From positions 13,133,951-13,197,950 of the forward strand of contig NC_064041.1 in assembly GCF_932526225.1 (NCBI RefSeq): a stretch of 64,000 bases of DNA, in the 5' to 3' direction. A model generated the notes under the pieces. That model was not told where the DNA came from. It saw only the letters and a program-made list of their open reading frames with translations, and did no database searches. A program made the translations under genes and the position numbers. Origin of the DNA: Nematostella vectensis (Eukaryota; Cnidaria; Anthozoa; Actiniaria; Edwardsiidae). This document shows positions 13,101-25,016 of the stretch, one piece after another. Each line of letters begins with the position of its first letter. Position 1 is the first letter of the stretch.

Positions 13101-14238
13101 TTTATGTTTACGCAGACTGTCCTTACACCCTTATTCCCTGTCATAACAGCTTGGTAAGGTTTTTGTTATCGTATTTTGATGACTTATACCCTACCATATG
13201 CAGTGGTTAATGGGTAATGTATAAATGGCCGATTTCTGGTCTCTATGAGAATATTTACAGGCCCATTTACATGAATACTACAACTTTTCACCTACTGTAT
13301 GTAGACTTGTTTTTATTTCAGCTTAAAGCCGCATTGTCACCAGTTTACTTCCAGTCGATTACGTAACAATCTCCTAAGATTTTTAATGGAAAACGCGAAA
13401 AATATTTCAAAATATTGAAAGCAGTGTGTTTATTGGAAGTTTCTTTGAGGATGTGGTTGATAATTTAGAGCGGATGGCCTGTTAAATATATCGGATTTTA
13501 ATAGATTCTTTTGTCTTTTTACAGTTGAGGTTTCCTTCGGACCTCCGAAAGTAAACTGGTGATAATGCAGCTTTAACTGCTTACAGTATATACTGTATTT
13601 TATTTGATACCCATAAATGAGTATTACTGTACAATATATTGATTCTCTAAGAGCAGCACTTTTTTAATTGTTTTATAAAGAGTACATATAATTATTTTTA
13701 AATTGTAGTATGTATGTATAGTACAAAATAATTATATTTTATTGACAGGCCAGTCGCTGAGTACCTCATGATCCGTGACTCGACCCTGATTCCCAGTGTC
13801 ATGTGGTTTGAGTACACACAGTCCCGGGTAGAAACAAGGTTTGTTCTTTTTTTCTTTGTTTCATGCTCATACACATTTACCAAATGCAGGGCTACCATAC
13901 ATGTGTCCTTAAAATGCTGGAAAGTCATGATATTTAGCAATGGCCTTTCCCAGGTCATGGAATATGAATAAAAAGAGATGTGTGACATGCCCAAGCACTG
14001 TCCCTTTTGTGTTTATGTGTCCTAGGTATATTTCAAAAAACAGTTCCAGCAACTTATTCAGCACTTACAAACCAGCCAGAAACTTTCTATGCCAAAAAGG
14101 GCTTGGCATGGTGGTCCATTTCTGTGTTTATTTTTGGGGTAAGTTTGCCAATCAAAAAATCACAGTTCTGTTGTTCCTTTCAGGAAACGTCAACGGCGAG
14201 GTTCTCACAACAGTTATTACAAGTCACACACACAGTAA
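7166..14238 (+). CDS. DOLPP1: Dolichyldiphosphatase (DOLPP1-like), seven exons
   Basis: This is a PAP2-family enzyme of the ER membrane that removes a phosphate from dolichyl diphosphate, recycling the lipid carrier of N-glycosylation. Exons, all joining in phase, are 7166-7289, 7437-7537, 10653-10834, 10925-11035, 13025-13153, 13749-13838 and 14184-14238. Together they give 792 nt and 263 residues, against about 238 in human. Matching landmarks are [14 protein letters not shown] at the N terminus, FRRELHT, the acid-phosphatase motifs K-x6-RP (KHTLAQPRP), PSDHSQF, and SRVYLRYH, and the tail [15 protein letters not shown]. The catalytic SR-x5-H motif straddles the exon 4/5 junction. Donors are mostly GTAAGT-like; intron 1 starts GTGTGT and intron 6 starts GTTTGT. 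A LINE fragment sits in intron 2 and a 71-bp minisatellite in intron 4. Exons 5-7 are duplicated downstream, so two sets of 3' exons follow one set of 5' exons. Confidence 0.9.
7695..9300 (+). mobile_element. 5'-truncated LINE (CR1/L2-like), reverse transcriptase remnant
   Basis: The fragment in DOLPP1 intron 2 encodes the middle and end of a non-LTR reverse transcriptase. Visible parts are NYRPISILP (near 7,750), [10 protein letters not shown] (near 7,980), [12 protein letters not shown] (near 8,140) and FADDTNLI (near 8,230), followed by the [15 protein letters not shown] region and the usual C-terminal segment. A frameshift near 8,190-8,215 separates two open pieces (to 8,192, and 8,278-8,994). 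The 3' end is an AT-rich tail finishing with a TTGA microsatellite (9,284-9,300), as is common for L2/CR1-type elements. The endonuclease and 5' part are missing, so it is a dead copy. Confidence 0.85.
9301..10652. other. Rest of DOLPP1 intron 2, non-coding
   Basis: This AT-rich intronic sequence lies between the LINE tail and exon 3. Short open frames here have no recognisable content. TGTTAGCTGGTCT occurs twice just before and at the start of exon 3 (about 10,605 and 10,660), a small local duplication. Confidence 0.5.
11036..11741. repeat. 71-bp minisatellite on the DOLPP1 exon 4 donor (copy 1)
   Basis: About ten units of 71-73 bp follow exon 4 directly. Each unit starts with the donor GTATGTAA and ends with a near copy of the last part of exon 4 (GGATCTATTGCACTTTCATT through TTTAGTAG). 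Donor-like AG|GTATGT therefore recurs at 11036, 11107, 11178, 11249, 11320, 11391, 11462, 11533, 11604 and 11677. Since 71 is not a multiple of three, use of a later donor would shift the reading frame. Confidence 0.95.
11742..13024. other. DOLPP1 intron 4 after the minisatellite
   Basis: No exon is recognised here. The sequence is nearly identical to 22,511-23,798 in the duplicated copy. Short frames such as the pair near 12,255-12,456 are present in both copies but carry no recognisable protein signature. Confidence 0.5.
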
Positions 14239-16370
14239 CGATGTTGTGCTGTATGTTGTGCTGTATGTGAGAGGTTGACATGGAAACAAACCCATCCCTC
14301 TTCACTAGGCAAGTGAAGAGGGAGAATCAGTGCTTTGATCAGGACCAGGAACTGGTAATTACCAATGACCTGGACACAGCTGCAAAAGTGCCCGCCATAA
14401 ATATAGTTTCAGTTTTAGTGAAACTAATTGTATACCCTCTTCTCCTCTATGAAGCTAGAGTTATTTTGGGTCATAATTGCTAGTGAGCCAGCACTGCTGT
14501 TAAAAACAGCCAGTGGTGTGGCCCAGCAATGTTGGCGCTATTTCTACCACATCATCTACTGTAGAGCTGGGGTAGTTGTGAATTAGTTCGGCAATATTTC
14601 TTTTGTTTTGTGATCAGCCAAGAGAAGCGCTGCCAGAAATGTGAACCAATGCTGGCTGGATTCATTTAACTAAATAGTTTCATTTATACCTGTAAAATAA
14701 TATCCATCACCAAAGTGATGGAATTTGTACCATTTGACCTTAATTGCTTCCATGATTACATGCACATTATACACTTAAGGGATTCTGAATGGTCTGTGTA
14801 TATTGTAGTCTGCTTAGCAGCCGCTTTAATGCCATGCACGCCTGCATGACACTAAAAGGGGCTGCTAAGCAGACTATGTATATTGTGGACATACAATAAA
14901 TTTTAAATGACTTTCCATGGAGTGCCTGACTTCCTACTTGATTATTGAAGGCATATCTAGAAATACAATTATACACTGAGGAGGATTCCATTATACTCCA
15001 GTGTTCACACATTTTTTGAATTTGTGGTCGTGAAGCTCATGTCAATCAGATAGTACTGTACTCTACATTTTTCACATACTGATTGGTTTGAATTCATTTA
15101 CTCCACAAAACTGCCAAAGTGCAGGTAGCCTAACCAGCTTGCATCTCACTAGAATACTTTGGGTGTTCCATGGTAGTCTAAAAGATTCATGAATTCAGTG
15201 GCACATCCAAGATTTTCAAAGGTTGGCACAATTAATGAAAACTATTTAAGACCTCAATAATTGTGGAAGGACAAGCATAATTTTGTTAAAGGTGGTTTCA
15301 CTGTACCTTGTATAAAGTAATCACAGTTGAAACACTTTCTGAATTTTGAGTCTCAAAGCTAATGAGCCAGCATTATAAAGATTTTTAAAAAAGGAGCCCC
15401 TTTTCTCTGCAGTTAGGGACAAACCACTGGTATTTAGCCAGGGGAGTAGCTGATTCCCCAAAAAAATTCGAGCAAGGCCCAGGCCCTTAAAAAAATTAAG
15501 CAACCAAAGACTGGCAGACAAAAATACCACAATTTTGTTGGGAAAATCGAACAGCAAAACTGTCTGGGGAAGAAAAATTCGAGCAAAAAAAGCCACTCCC
15601 CCGTCACATATAAAATGGTCGATCCCTTAGCAAGAATAACTCTAGTACCAGAGCCCCTACACACAGATGTCATAGCAAGGACTGGCGCAGGGGGGTGGGA
15701 CTGAAGATAAATTATAAGACCAAGATCTAGAACATAAGCTTTGTGATAAGGCAAATTATGCCAGGAGATGGTGGTATGACGATAGGCAGGAGCGGACCTG
15801 GGATTTCTCAAAAGGGGGGGGGAGAGGTCACTGACCTGAATGAGGGTGTTCCAATATTTAAAACATATTTTGGAACATAGGTCAATTAGTGGAGTTTATC
15901 TGTCATGCATTTTGTCTTCTAAAATTTCTGTCTGAAGGAGAGGTTGGGGTGTTTGTCACCAACACCACCACCCTGGAATCCCATCTCCCATGCTGCCCCT
16001 TGAATTCTTTCCTTTATGAAAGCTGAAAATGATTATTCTGGAAGTTTGTGAGATGACAAGGGGGGATTATCCTTCCCTTCCCCTCCCCCTCCCCTTCTGA
16101 CTCCAAATTTACCATGATTAATGTTTTCTATATTGGTGCACCACAATCCCTTCCTGCATTTTTGTAAAACCCTGGATCTTCCTCTGTTCTATCTTGATAA
16201 TCTTAGATTTGAATCTGAACCAATCAACTTGTGTTGTTACTTGGTTACAAGAGCCCATTTAGCAATATATAGACTGAGTAAAACAGAGCAATTTATTCTT
16301 TGATGAGAACTATCTTGATTGCTGCATTAGGTTGTCTCCCACGCAGTTATTCTGCCCTCTGTCACCCAAT
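14239..16370. other. Non-coding sequence 3' of DOLPP1, copy 1
   Basis: No gene is supported. Open frames on both strands (for example 15,321-15,811) match the copy 2 versions because the DNA is duplicated, not because of any coding signature. It contains the hairpin at 14,804-14,878 and the site (about 15,180) into which copy 2 received a LINE. Confidence 0.5.
14804..14878. repeat. Hairpin-forming inverted repeat
   Basis: AGTCTGCTTAGCAGCC (14807-14822) is the exact reverse complement of 14860-14875. Pairing extends to about 22 bp with one mismatch, around a loop of roughly 37 bases. The same structure occurs in copy 2 at about 25,541-25,613. A small foldback element or a hairpin RNA are both possible. 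Confidence 0.7.
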
Positions 16371-16532
16371 GCACTGGAGCTCATTGTGTGACAGAGTTCA
16401 CTTGAGTTCATTGCGTGACAGAATTCACATGATCTCATAGCGTGACAGAGTTCACTTGAGTTCATTGTGTGACAGAGTTCACTTGAGCTCATTGTGTGAC
16501 AGAGTTCACTTGAGCTCATTGCGTGACAAAGC
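16371..16532. repeat. 27-bp minisatellite, copy 1 (about 6 units)
   Basis: The unit is GAGTTCACTTGAGTTCATTG followed by TGTGACA, with variants. Its 27-bp period is a multiple of three and contains no stop on several frames, so frames on both strands stay open through it. The array has about six units here against about twenty in copy 2. Confidence 0.9.
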
Positions 16533-19500
16533 TCAGATTGACTGCATCAGAGACTATGGCCTAGGTTAATAAGACAATCATTGATTGATTGCATCAGAGA
16601 CTATGCATTAGATGAATAAGAGAAAATTATTAATGAATCAACACCAAAATGTGAACCACAGTAAATTGAATTTATACTGTTTAACTTGTAATCCTTCCTG
16701 GTTATAATTTTAGTTTGTCCTTCTGCAATATCAAATCCTGGGTTGGTTGGAAATGACGATTTGGGAGAAATTCCTTATTTACTGTGATTTTCATTATTCT
16801 GCTAACTCTTATAATCTTTCAATTTGACATTTGATGCATTTTAATTGGTCAGCAATTCGCAGACTGGCATAATTGAAAACTATTTCAGTACTGGCCAATA
16901 AAAATGCTTCAAAGATTTTGAATGGAATTCATATCATTGTTGAAAGTTCTCAGAATACTGAAAACCGCAGGAACTTCTTATATATAGCTGGTGCAAACCA
17001 GCAAATATGATCACAGAAAATTATTATTGATGAAATCACCACCAATAGTATAATGCATGTATCCCATTGATGCTATACACCTATTTCAAAAAAGAAAATG
17101 GAACAAAGTTTGGCCAATAATAATGTTTCCTTGTATTTAAAATTCGTTCATTCATTACAAGGACCTCGCTACAAACTTAATTTAGCATCACTGGATGTCA
17201 TTAACAGATACAAGACTTGTTTTCCCTAATGTAGCCTTACTGAATGTCATTAACAGATACAAGACTTGTTTTCCCTAATGTAGCCTCACTGGATGTCATT
17301 AACAGATACAAGACTTGTTTTCCCTAATGTAGCCTCACTGAATGTCATTAACAGGTACAAGACTTGTTTTCCCTAATGTAGCCTCACTGGATGTCATTAA
17401 CAGATACAAGACTTGTTTTCCTTAACCAGTGGTGTTTGGCATTCATCATTTTCCATTTTCTTATAGTCAAGCTCAATTGAAATAGGTGTATATAGGTACT
17501 AAATACGTATAGCATACATGGAGTACTATGTAATATTTAGTTAGACTTTCAGAATTGCGAAAGAGAAAAAAAAGAATAATAAAAGCAAAAATTACAGTTT
17601 ACCACGAATGTAGTAATACTTCTTTGAAGCAAACAAGAAAATGTGAATAAAAGTTGAAATGTGAGAATTTGTGCTCTTCATAATAACGACCGTCCTGGTA
17701 ATAGCCTACGTCACACTGGCCCCACCTTTCGCTCGGTCATCCAAAACTAACAAATCAAACTACGAATGATTTCGCGGATAAAAAAAATGCTCTGAATACC
17801 AACAAAACCGCCAGCTATGCGGGCTACCCAGGAAATTACCATAATAACAACCTCTAAACGGTCACACTGAACAAAGAAAAAGTATCTTTTGTTCAATGAA
17901 CCACTGCACAAGTTCAGGCTTCGACGGTGTAGCGGTGGCTAATATATGCAGCTAGGCGCTTCAGTGGTTTTTACCCATGCTTACATGCGGGCTTGTCGCG
18001 TAGTCGAAAAACCGGTTGACGACAACCTTCTGTCAAACGACTGTATAACTTGTATTTCGCAGTTGCGTGACCCAGATTGCGTGACAATTGCTCTCCCTAG
18101 GAAGTGCTGTGTTGTGTGACATTGTCCCGGTATCGAGGGCTTGACCCAGAAGAGCTACGTTGAAGAAACTATACGGAAACTTCTTCGCCTACGGAATGAA
18201 CTTTACGTGGTACAGCTACGCGGACAAAACTTTGTGAATAACCTTAACCGGCAGTAATAGCTCGACAAGCCAAGGTAAGTACTTTGTTGACGTCCTTAGG
18301 GCTATAAGAAGGAGGTGGTGAGGGTAACGCTCTCACTCGTTGAAAGTTTTGATGAGGAGGGGTTTGGGTTGCAGGAAACTCTGCTATAAAGAGAGATTAT
18401 GACATTGAGATTCCTCTAAGTACCATAAGGCATTTGTACCAGGTGCAGGGATAGATCCAGGGTTTATTTCCCTTTTTTTGGAATATATAACATTCTATTA
18501 CTTGAACGCCATTTGATTGATTTGTTTACGCGCCGCTGCACTGTTTACGTAGAACTCACGCCACTTTTTAATTCCTAGGAAAGGAAATCAACAGAGCACA
18601 TAAACTGCGTTTAGTTGTATCAACTAAATTCTGGTTAATAAACTAACGCGTATATAGAAATGGATAGGCAACCCTTTAAGCACGCCGAAATAAGATACAC
18701 GCTTTTTCTATAATACGTGATATACAATTCTAACTGGGAAAACAAATACCTCAAAATTTACTGTAATCATGGAGTCTCTTTTTCTCCAGATATCAACGAT
18801 TAGGGACACAACCCCAACTCCAATACAAAAGAATACACAGAAAGTACCAAAGAATTACTAAAGAGAGAAAATAATAGCGCAATGTAGCTTCGTCACGCAA
18901 TTAATAAAGCCCTAAACAAAACTGATTTTTAATACCCCCTCTAAAAACGTCTTCTAATATTGAGTGAAAACAATAACAAAGGTGTAGATGACACGAGCCG
19001 GCTTTTTAATTTAATCATGGTGATATAAACTGCCTCTCCATCACCCCCCCCCCCCCCCCCCCTCCCTAACAAGCAAACCCAATATACGTATCTACCTAAT
19101 TCACGTTAATAAGGAAGACTTTTCACTTCTGCCGCTACACATGCATCTTTAGTTCTTCCGCATTCTGCAGCGGGGGGCCCAAAAGGGACTTTTACGGAAT
19201 TTTCTCCTGTATTTTAGATGTTTCATATATTTACTGTGTTTTTGGCTGCTAAAAGGAGGCGCGGTCCCTCCTAGGCCACCCCCTGGCTACGCCCTTGTTC
19301 TGTGGTCTGTAAGCGCACCCTAATGAAATTATTTGACCCAACATTATTGCCTAATACCCTACTATACTGCGCAGAGCTTTCTGTGTCCATTGTTTCCTTT
19401 GTCAAATTGTCAGGACGCGACATCTCGCGAAACTTCATATCCGCATTTTTACCAGACCCACTTCAAAGGTGAAACCTTTTTGCTTCAAATGCAACGCTGG

Positions 19501-19843
19501 GAAGCCTTTTGAGTTTCCAGAGACGATTTTTTTTGCTTGTCGCCCTACTTTATTTATAAATGTCAATTTTGGACGTCTAACACAAATTTGATACAAATAT
19601 TGAACCACGCGCTCTTCTGAAATAATGCATTTTTCATAATTCCAGATGTCGTCGCAACAAAAAAAATGTATTTTCTAAATAACATAAAACAAGATAAAAT
19701 TTTCTAAGTGGTGTGGCAAATTAATAGCCCTTTTTCGTTCTAGCCTTTCTGCCGATTTCCCTACTAGATTCGTTCTCTAGTAGCAGACATGTAATGTTTC
19801 ACGGCTCGGAATATAAAATTGCGTGCCTGCATGTGACCCTTCT
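16533..19843. other. Non-coding sequence between minisatellite and Cys-rich gene, copy 1
   Basis: It contains a 49-bp tandem repeat (17,188-17,422), a possible 5' exon ending in a GTAAGT donor near 18,274, and a long C run near 19,044. I find no convincing coding exon. The matching copy 2 segment is 28,984-32,155. Confidence 0.45.
17188..17422. repeat. 49-bp tandem repeat, about 5 units (copy 1)
   Basis: Units starting TCACTGGATGTCATTAACAG occur at 17188, 17237, 17286, 17335 and 17384 (the last partial). Copy 2 has only two units (29,641-29,731), so array length changed after or during the duplication. Confidence 0.9.
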
Positions 19844-20368
19844 TCAAGTGATGATATTAGGATAAGGCGGGGGATTTTCAGTCCCCCCTGGAACTTCCTT
19901 CATGGGCACGTCTCCTCTAGATCCTTCCGGGGGGTGCATCATGTCTGGCTGTTGTCCAGGGTAGGTAGTTGTGGTTTGAGTTTGCTGTTGTACACTTCCT
20001 TGACCTCGATCTCGTCTCATTCTTCGACGGTAAATCCACCAGATGAAAACACCGACTAAAACTAAAAATACAACGCCTCCTACAACTCCGCCAACAATGG
20101 CTGGAACAGGGTCGTAGCATCTGTGTTGACATTTGTTTTTACAGCAAGACAAATATCCAACGTGCAGGTCTTTGTCGTCGTTCAGGTTGCAGTCTTTGTC
20201 AACATGGCAGCGATAGCCAACACAAGATGCAGCGAAAACACACTCGCTTGTGCAGCATCACTGATTGTAAGGGCATGTCTCAGCCCTTGATCTACAGAAC
20301 TGACCATCTGTGACACCAAATCCAAATAATCCCGCACACAGAGCGACTATCAGTAAACAGTGATTCAT
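19844..20368 (-). pseudogene. Cys-rich single-pass membrane protein, copy 1 (nonsense mutation)
   Basis: The frame matches the intact copy 2 gene at 32,156-32,680 from its start codon at 20,368 to its stop. Codon 37 is TGA (forward bases 20258-20260 read TCA) where copy 2 has TTA (Leu). This one-base change lies in the Cys-rich ectodomain, between NQ and CC, so only a 36-residue fragment with the signal peptide would be made. Downstream sequence, including the membrane span and PPPYP tail, remains open and almost identical, so the loss looks recent. A restart at an internal Met would lack a signal peptide. Sequence error or polymorphism are alternatives. Confidence 0.8.
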
Positions 20369-21033
20369 AATTTCGTCTGTTCGCTATGGTATATCTTACC
20401 GGAGTAAAACTGCCGATCATTATTTGTATTGGATATGGATATGCGATCGCAATGGCTCTTGGGATGCCGCACGTTCTCGCCACCTGTCTCCATAAACACT
20501 TGGTACATGAAAATGCGGACATGGTTAGCATAACTAAGACGACAGCGACATTTCGTAAAAATAAATGGTTACTTCATTCATTTAATATGCAAACGTGAAT
20601 ATTATCCCGTGCCAGCATTTTGGCGAGAGAAAGAAACACGTTTTATTTACTATCTGTAAATCATTTTATGTTGCATTGCCGACTTAAGGTTTATTCTTAC
20701 TTGGACGTAAGCGCAAGCGGAACGCACGTAGTTTTCGGACTCTCACTAGAACATAAGCGCAAGATAACGCAACTACTCGATTTTTTTGCGCTTGTGTTAG
20801 AATCGATCGAACCGATTCTCGCTTTCGTCTTAGGGAAAACCAACCTTAAATACTTCGCGTCCGCTGGCTTCTATTGGCTGAGCGGCCTTTCGGTTTGATG
20901 ACGTCACTTTTGATTTGCGTATAGAATGCGTGACAGCAGAGGGCTGTCCCAAGATCCCTGGGGGACGAAGCTACTTTGGATTCTACATTTTTATTTTCGG
21001 GTAATGGAGAAGAAGACCGCAAACTTTGCCATG
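20369..21033. other. Upstream region of the Cys-rich gene, copy 1, and duplication joint
   Basis: This region is 5' of the minus-strand gene. It carries an ATTGGCTGAGCGGCCT block (inverted CCAAT) and a perfect CRE-type TGACGTCA at 20,899-20,906, repeated in copy 2 and again near 33,850. A 92-codon plus-strand frame at 20,620-20,898 is identical in both copies but has no recognisable features. The joint between copies lies at 21,018-21,033, where sequence jumps from GAGAAGAAGAC straight into the 71-bp minisatellite. Confidence 0.5.
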
Positions 21034-22510
21034 TTTATGGCATGGCTTTAGGATCTATTGCACTTTCACTAGCAGTAGCATTTAGTAGGTATGTAACCTG
21101 TGGAAGTATGGCATGGCTTTAGGATCTATTGCACTTTCGTTAGCAGTAGCATTTAGTAAGTATGTAACGTGTGGAAGTATGGCATGGCTTTAGGATCTAT
21201 TTCACTTTCATTAGCAGTAGCATTTAGTAGGTATGTAACCTGTGGAAGTATGGCTCATGGCTTTAGGATCTATTGCACTTTCATTAGCAGTAGCATTTAG
21301 TAGGTATGTAACCTGTGGAAGTATGGCATGGCTCTAGGATCTATTGCACTTTCATTAGCAGTAGCACTTAGTAGGTATGTAACCTGTGGAAGTATGGCTC
21401 ATGGCTTTAGGATCTATTGCACTTCCATTAGCAGTAGCATTTAGTAGGTATGTAACCTGTGGAAGTATGGCATGGCTTTAGGATCTATTGCACTTTCATT
21501 AGCAGTAGCATTTAGTAGGTATGTAACCTGTGGAAGTATGGCTCATGGCTTTAGGATCTATTGCACTTTCATTAGCAGTAGCATTTAGTAGGTATGTAAC
21601 CTGTGGAAGTATGGCATGGCTTTAGGATCTATTGCACTTTCATTAGCAGTAGCACTTAGTAGGTATGTAACCTGTGGAAGTATGGCTCATGGCTTTAGGA
21701 TCTATTGCACTTTCATTAGCAGTAGCATTTAGTAGGTATGTAACCTGTGGAAGTATGGCATGGCTTTAGGATCTATTGCACTTTCATTAGCAGTAGCATT
21801 TAGTAGGTATGTAACCTGTGGAAGTATGGCATGGCTCTAGGATCTATTGCACTTTCATTAGCAGTAGCATTTAGTAGGTATGTAACCTGTGGAAGTATGG
21901 CATGGCTTTAGGATCTATTGCACTTTCATTAGCAGTAGCATTTAGTAGGTATGTAACCTGTGGAAGTATGGCATGGCTTTAGGATCTATTGCACTTTCAT
22001 TAGCAGTAGCATTTAGTAGGTATGTAACCTGTGGAAGTATGGCATGGCTTTAGGATCTATTGCACTTTCATTAGCAGTAGCACTTAGTAGGTATGTAACC
22101 TGTGGAAGTATGGCATGGCTTTAGGATCTATTGCACTTTCATTAGCAGTAGCATTTAGTAGGTATGTAATCTGTGGAAGTATGGCATGGCTCTAGGATCT
22201 ATTGCACTTTCATTAGCAGTAGCACTTAGTAGGTATGTAACCTGTGGAAGTATGGCTCATGGCTTTAGGATCTATTGCACTTTCATTAGCAGTAGCATTT
22301 AGTAGGTATGTAACCTGTGGAAGTATGGCATGGCTTTAGGATCTATTGCACTTTCATTAGCAGTAGCGTTTAGTAGGTATGTAACCTGTGGAAGTATGGC
22401 ATGGCTTTAGGATCTATTGCACTTTCATTAGCAGTAGCATTTAGTAGGTATGTAACCTGTGGAAGTATGGCATGGCTTTAGGATCTATTGCACTTTCATT
22501 AGCAGTAGCA
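21034..22510. repeat. 71-bp minisatellite, copy 2 (about 21 units)
   Basis: These are the same units as at 11,036, about twice as many, with 73-bp variants containing GGCTCATGG. The array starts directly at the duplication joint, without the true 5' part of exon 4 and without its acceptor. It therefore cannot supply exon 4 to a transcript that starts in copy 2. Confidence 0.95.
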
Positions 22511-23798
22511 TTCAATACTGTATGTAGAAGGCTCATGATGTTGTTCTATAGAGAAATTCATAATCGATGAGGGAATTCCACAGTAAATTTCATGCAAAAA
22601 ACGATATTGCACGAGTCAGGCAGCATCAAGTGCAATATTGTTTTTCAAGTGAAATTTCACATGGAAATCACGAATCGATGATTAGTTAATTCTTGAATCC
22701 TATGGTCAAATTCTTTTTATGGTTGAATAGATTTTAAAGTGCTATTTTTAGTTGGCAAAGAAGCCATTTCTTAGTTGTTATTTTTTACATCAGATCAATC
22801 ACATTTAGAAAGTTGAATCCATTTTGTTCTCAAGAAAAAGAGACAATGGTTTGATAGAGATATCTTTATTTTCGATGGTACAATTAATAGCTAGATATTT
22901 ATTGGATTGAGCACAAAGTAATCGCCTCACCAAATCTGTGAGGATTGGTAGTTCTAACCTGAGATGAGAAAATGGACAGATCAAAACAAAAAAAAAGTGT
23001 GACTTCAAAACGCCTGTCAATCCAAATTAAGAGGAAATCATGACTTCATCCGGATGGGAGGTAAACCTGGAGGTTGACAGCAATGCTAATTGGGGAGTTG
23101 TTGAAGTGAGTTCCAGAAATAGACACCTTATTGCACCATCGAGAAACCTGTTGTGGCACAGAAGGATTTTTACGTGTGGTGGGTAGCGACTTCGGTGCCT
23201 TTTTCTGGTGTTGTAAGCCTTCATACACTCTTTAAATTCTTGTATTTCATTTAAAATATAAGAACTTTATTTTCATTCATGTTTTTTGTCTTTCTGCAGG
23301 AAGAGCAGTTATCTTGGTGTTTTGACTTTTGTCAATGTTTGTGTTCTACTCGCAAGAGTCAAAGGCTTAGAAAGTGTGAATATTCAGACTAATTCTTAAG
23401 ACGAAAGTTTCTTTCTAAAAAAATTGATTCATCAATACCAGAATTAGTTTTATGAGAACTTTGATTTTCTCAACTTATGTTTGAAAGATATTATTCGCAT
23501 TGGGAAAAAATTTCTGCTACACCTGTGCTTTCATTGAATTCCACTTTTCAACTATTGAATTCCTCAAAAAAAATCTCACTTTTTTTTTACCAATGAGGGC
23601 ACGCATAAGAATTTGACTATGGGATTCTAGGATATATTGCTTTCATTAGGAGTTTATATGGTTTGACTGAATATATACATTATCATAACATCAGTTAGAG
23701 CATCCCACTTTCTGTTAATAGCTTCAGGCATACTATCCTACAATACGCAGTGTCAACCAATTTACCCCCCATTACATGTGGTTTGTTATGGTTTTAAG

Positions 23799-25016
23799 GG
23801 TGTACCTGCGATATCATGACATCAACCAAGTTGCTGCTGGCCTTCTGATTGGTGGAGCTATGGGTGTCGCCTGGTTTATGTTTACGCAGACTGTCCTTAC
23901 ACCCTTATTCCCTGTCATAACAGCTTGGTAAGGTTTTTGTTATCGTATTTTGATGACTTATACCCTACCATATGCAGTGGTTAATGGGTGATGTATAAAT
24001 GGCCGATTTCTGGTCTCTATGAGAATATTTACAGGCCCATTTACATGAATACTACAACTTTTCACCTACTGTATGTAGACTTGTTTTTATTTCAGCTTAA
24101 AGCCGCATTGTCACCAGTTTACTTCCAGTCGATTACGTAACAATCTCCGATGATTTTTAATGGAAAACGCGAAAAATATTTCAAAATATTGAAAGCAGTG
24201 TGTTTATTGGAAGTTTCTTTGAGGATGTGGTTGATAATTTAGAGCGGATGGCCTGTTAAATATATCGGATTTTAATAGATTATTTTGTCTTTTTACAGTT
24301 GAGGTTTCCTTCGGACCTCCGGAAGTAAACTGGTGATAATGCAGCTTTAACTGCTTACAGTATATACTGTATTTTATTTGATACCCATAAATGAGTATTA
24401 CTGTACAATATATTGATTCTCTAAGAGCAGCAATTTTTTAATTGTTTTATAAATAGTACATATAATTATTTTTAAATTGTAGTATGTATATATAGTACAA
24501 AATAATTATGATATTTTATTGACAGGCCAGTCGCTGAGTACCTCATGATCCGTGACTCCACCCTGATTCCCAGTGTCATGTGGTTTGAGTACACACAGTC
24601 CCGGGTAGAAACAAGGTTTGTTCTGTTTTTTCTTTGTTTCATGCTCATACACTTTTATCAAATGCAGGGCTACCATACATGTGTCCTTAAAATGCTGGAA
24701 AGTCATGATATTTAGCAATGGCCTTTCCCAGGTCATGGAATATGAATAAAAAGAGATGTGTGACATGCCCAAGCACTGTTCCTTTTGTGTTTATGTGTCC
24801 TAGGTATATTTCAAAAAACAGTTCCAGCAACTTATTCAGCACTTACAAACCAGCCAGAAACTTTCTATGCCAAAAAGGGCTTGGCATGGTGGCCCATTTC
24901 TGTGTTTATTTTTGGGGTGAGTTTGCCAGTCAAAAAATCACAGTTCTGTTGTTCCTTTCAGGAAACGTCAACGGCGAGGTTCTCACAACAGTTATTACAA
25001 GTCACACACACAGTAA
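23799..25016 (+). pseudogene. Duplicated DOLPP1 exons 5-7
   Basis: Exons at 23799-23927, 24526-24615 and 24962-25016 repeat DOLPP1 exons 5, 6 and 7 with the same splice sites and stop codon. I saw only synonymous differences (for example TCG to TCC in the RDST segment). Exons 1-4, including motifs K-x6-RP and PSDH, are absent from this copy. It could serve only as an alternative 3' end for the upstream gene, joined from exon 4 across 12 kb, or be a dead partial copy. The reading frame is still intact, which fits a recent duplication. Confidence 0.88.

Larger units (their letters stand above)
11000..21017. repeat. Segmental duplication, copy 1
   Basis: This block, from the DOLPP1 71-bp minisatellite to the sequence ending GGAGAAGAAGAC at 21,017, is nearly identical in order and sequence to 21,033-33,329. 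Shared content is the 71-bp array, DOLPP1 exons 5-7, the hairpin at 14,807, the 27-bp and 49-bp minisatellites, a poly-C tract (about 19,044) and the minus-strand Cys-rich gene. The left edge is blurred because the copy breaks inside the minisatellite. Confidence 0.93.

Noticed and set aside
13768-14270. Short plus-strand frames after 13,768 and 13,940 with Cys/Phe-rich products, repeated in copy 2
   Set aside because: They are DOLPP1 exon 6 read past its donor, or intron and exon 7 in the wrong frame. The exon model explains the coding signal.
20620-20898. 92-codon plus-strand frame, identical in both duplicated copies (also 32,932-33,210)
   Set aside because: The surrounding non-coding DNA is just as identical, so identity is not evidence of selection; no domain or splice context is seen.
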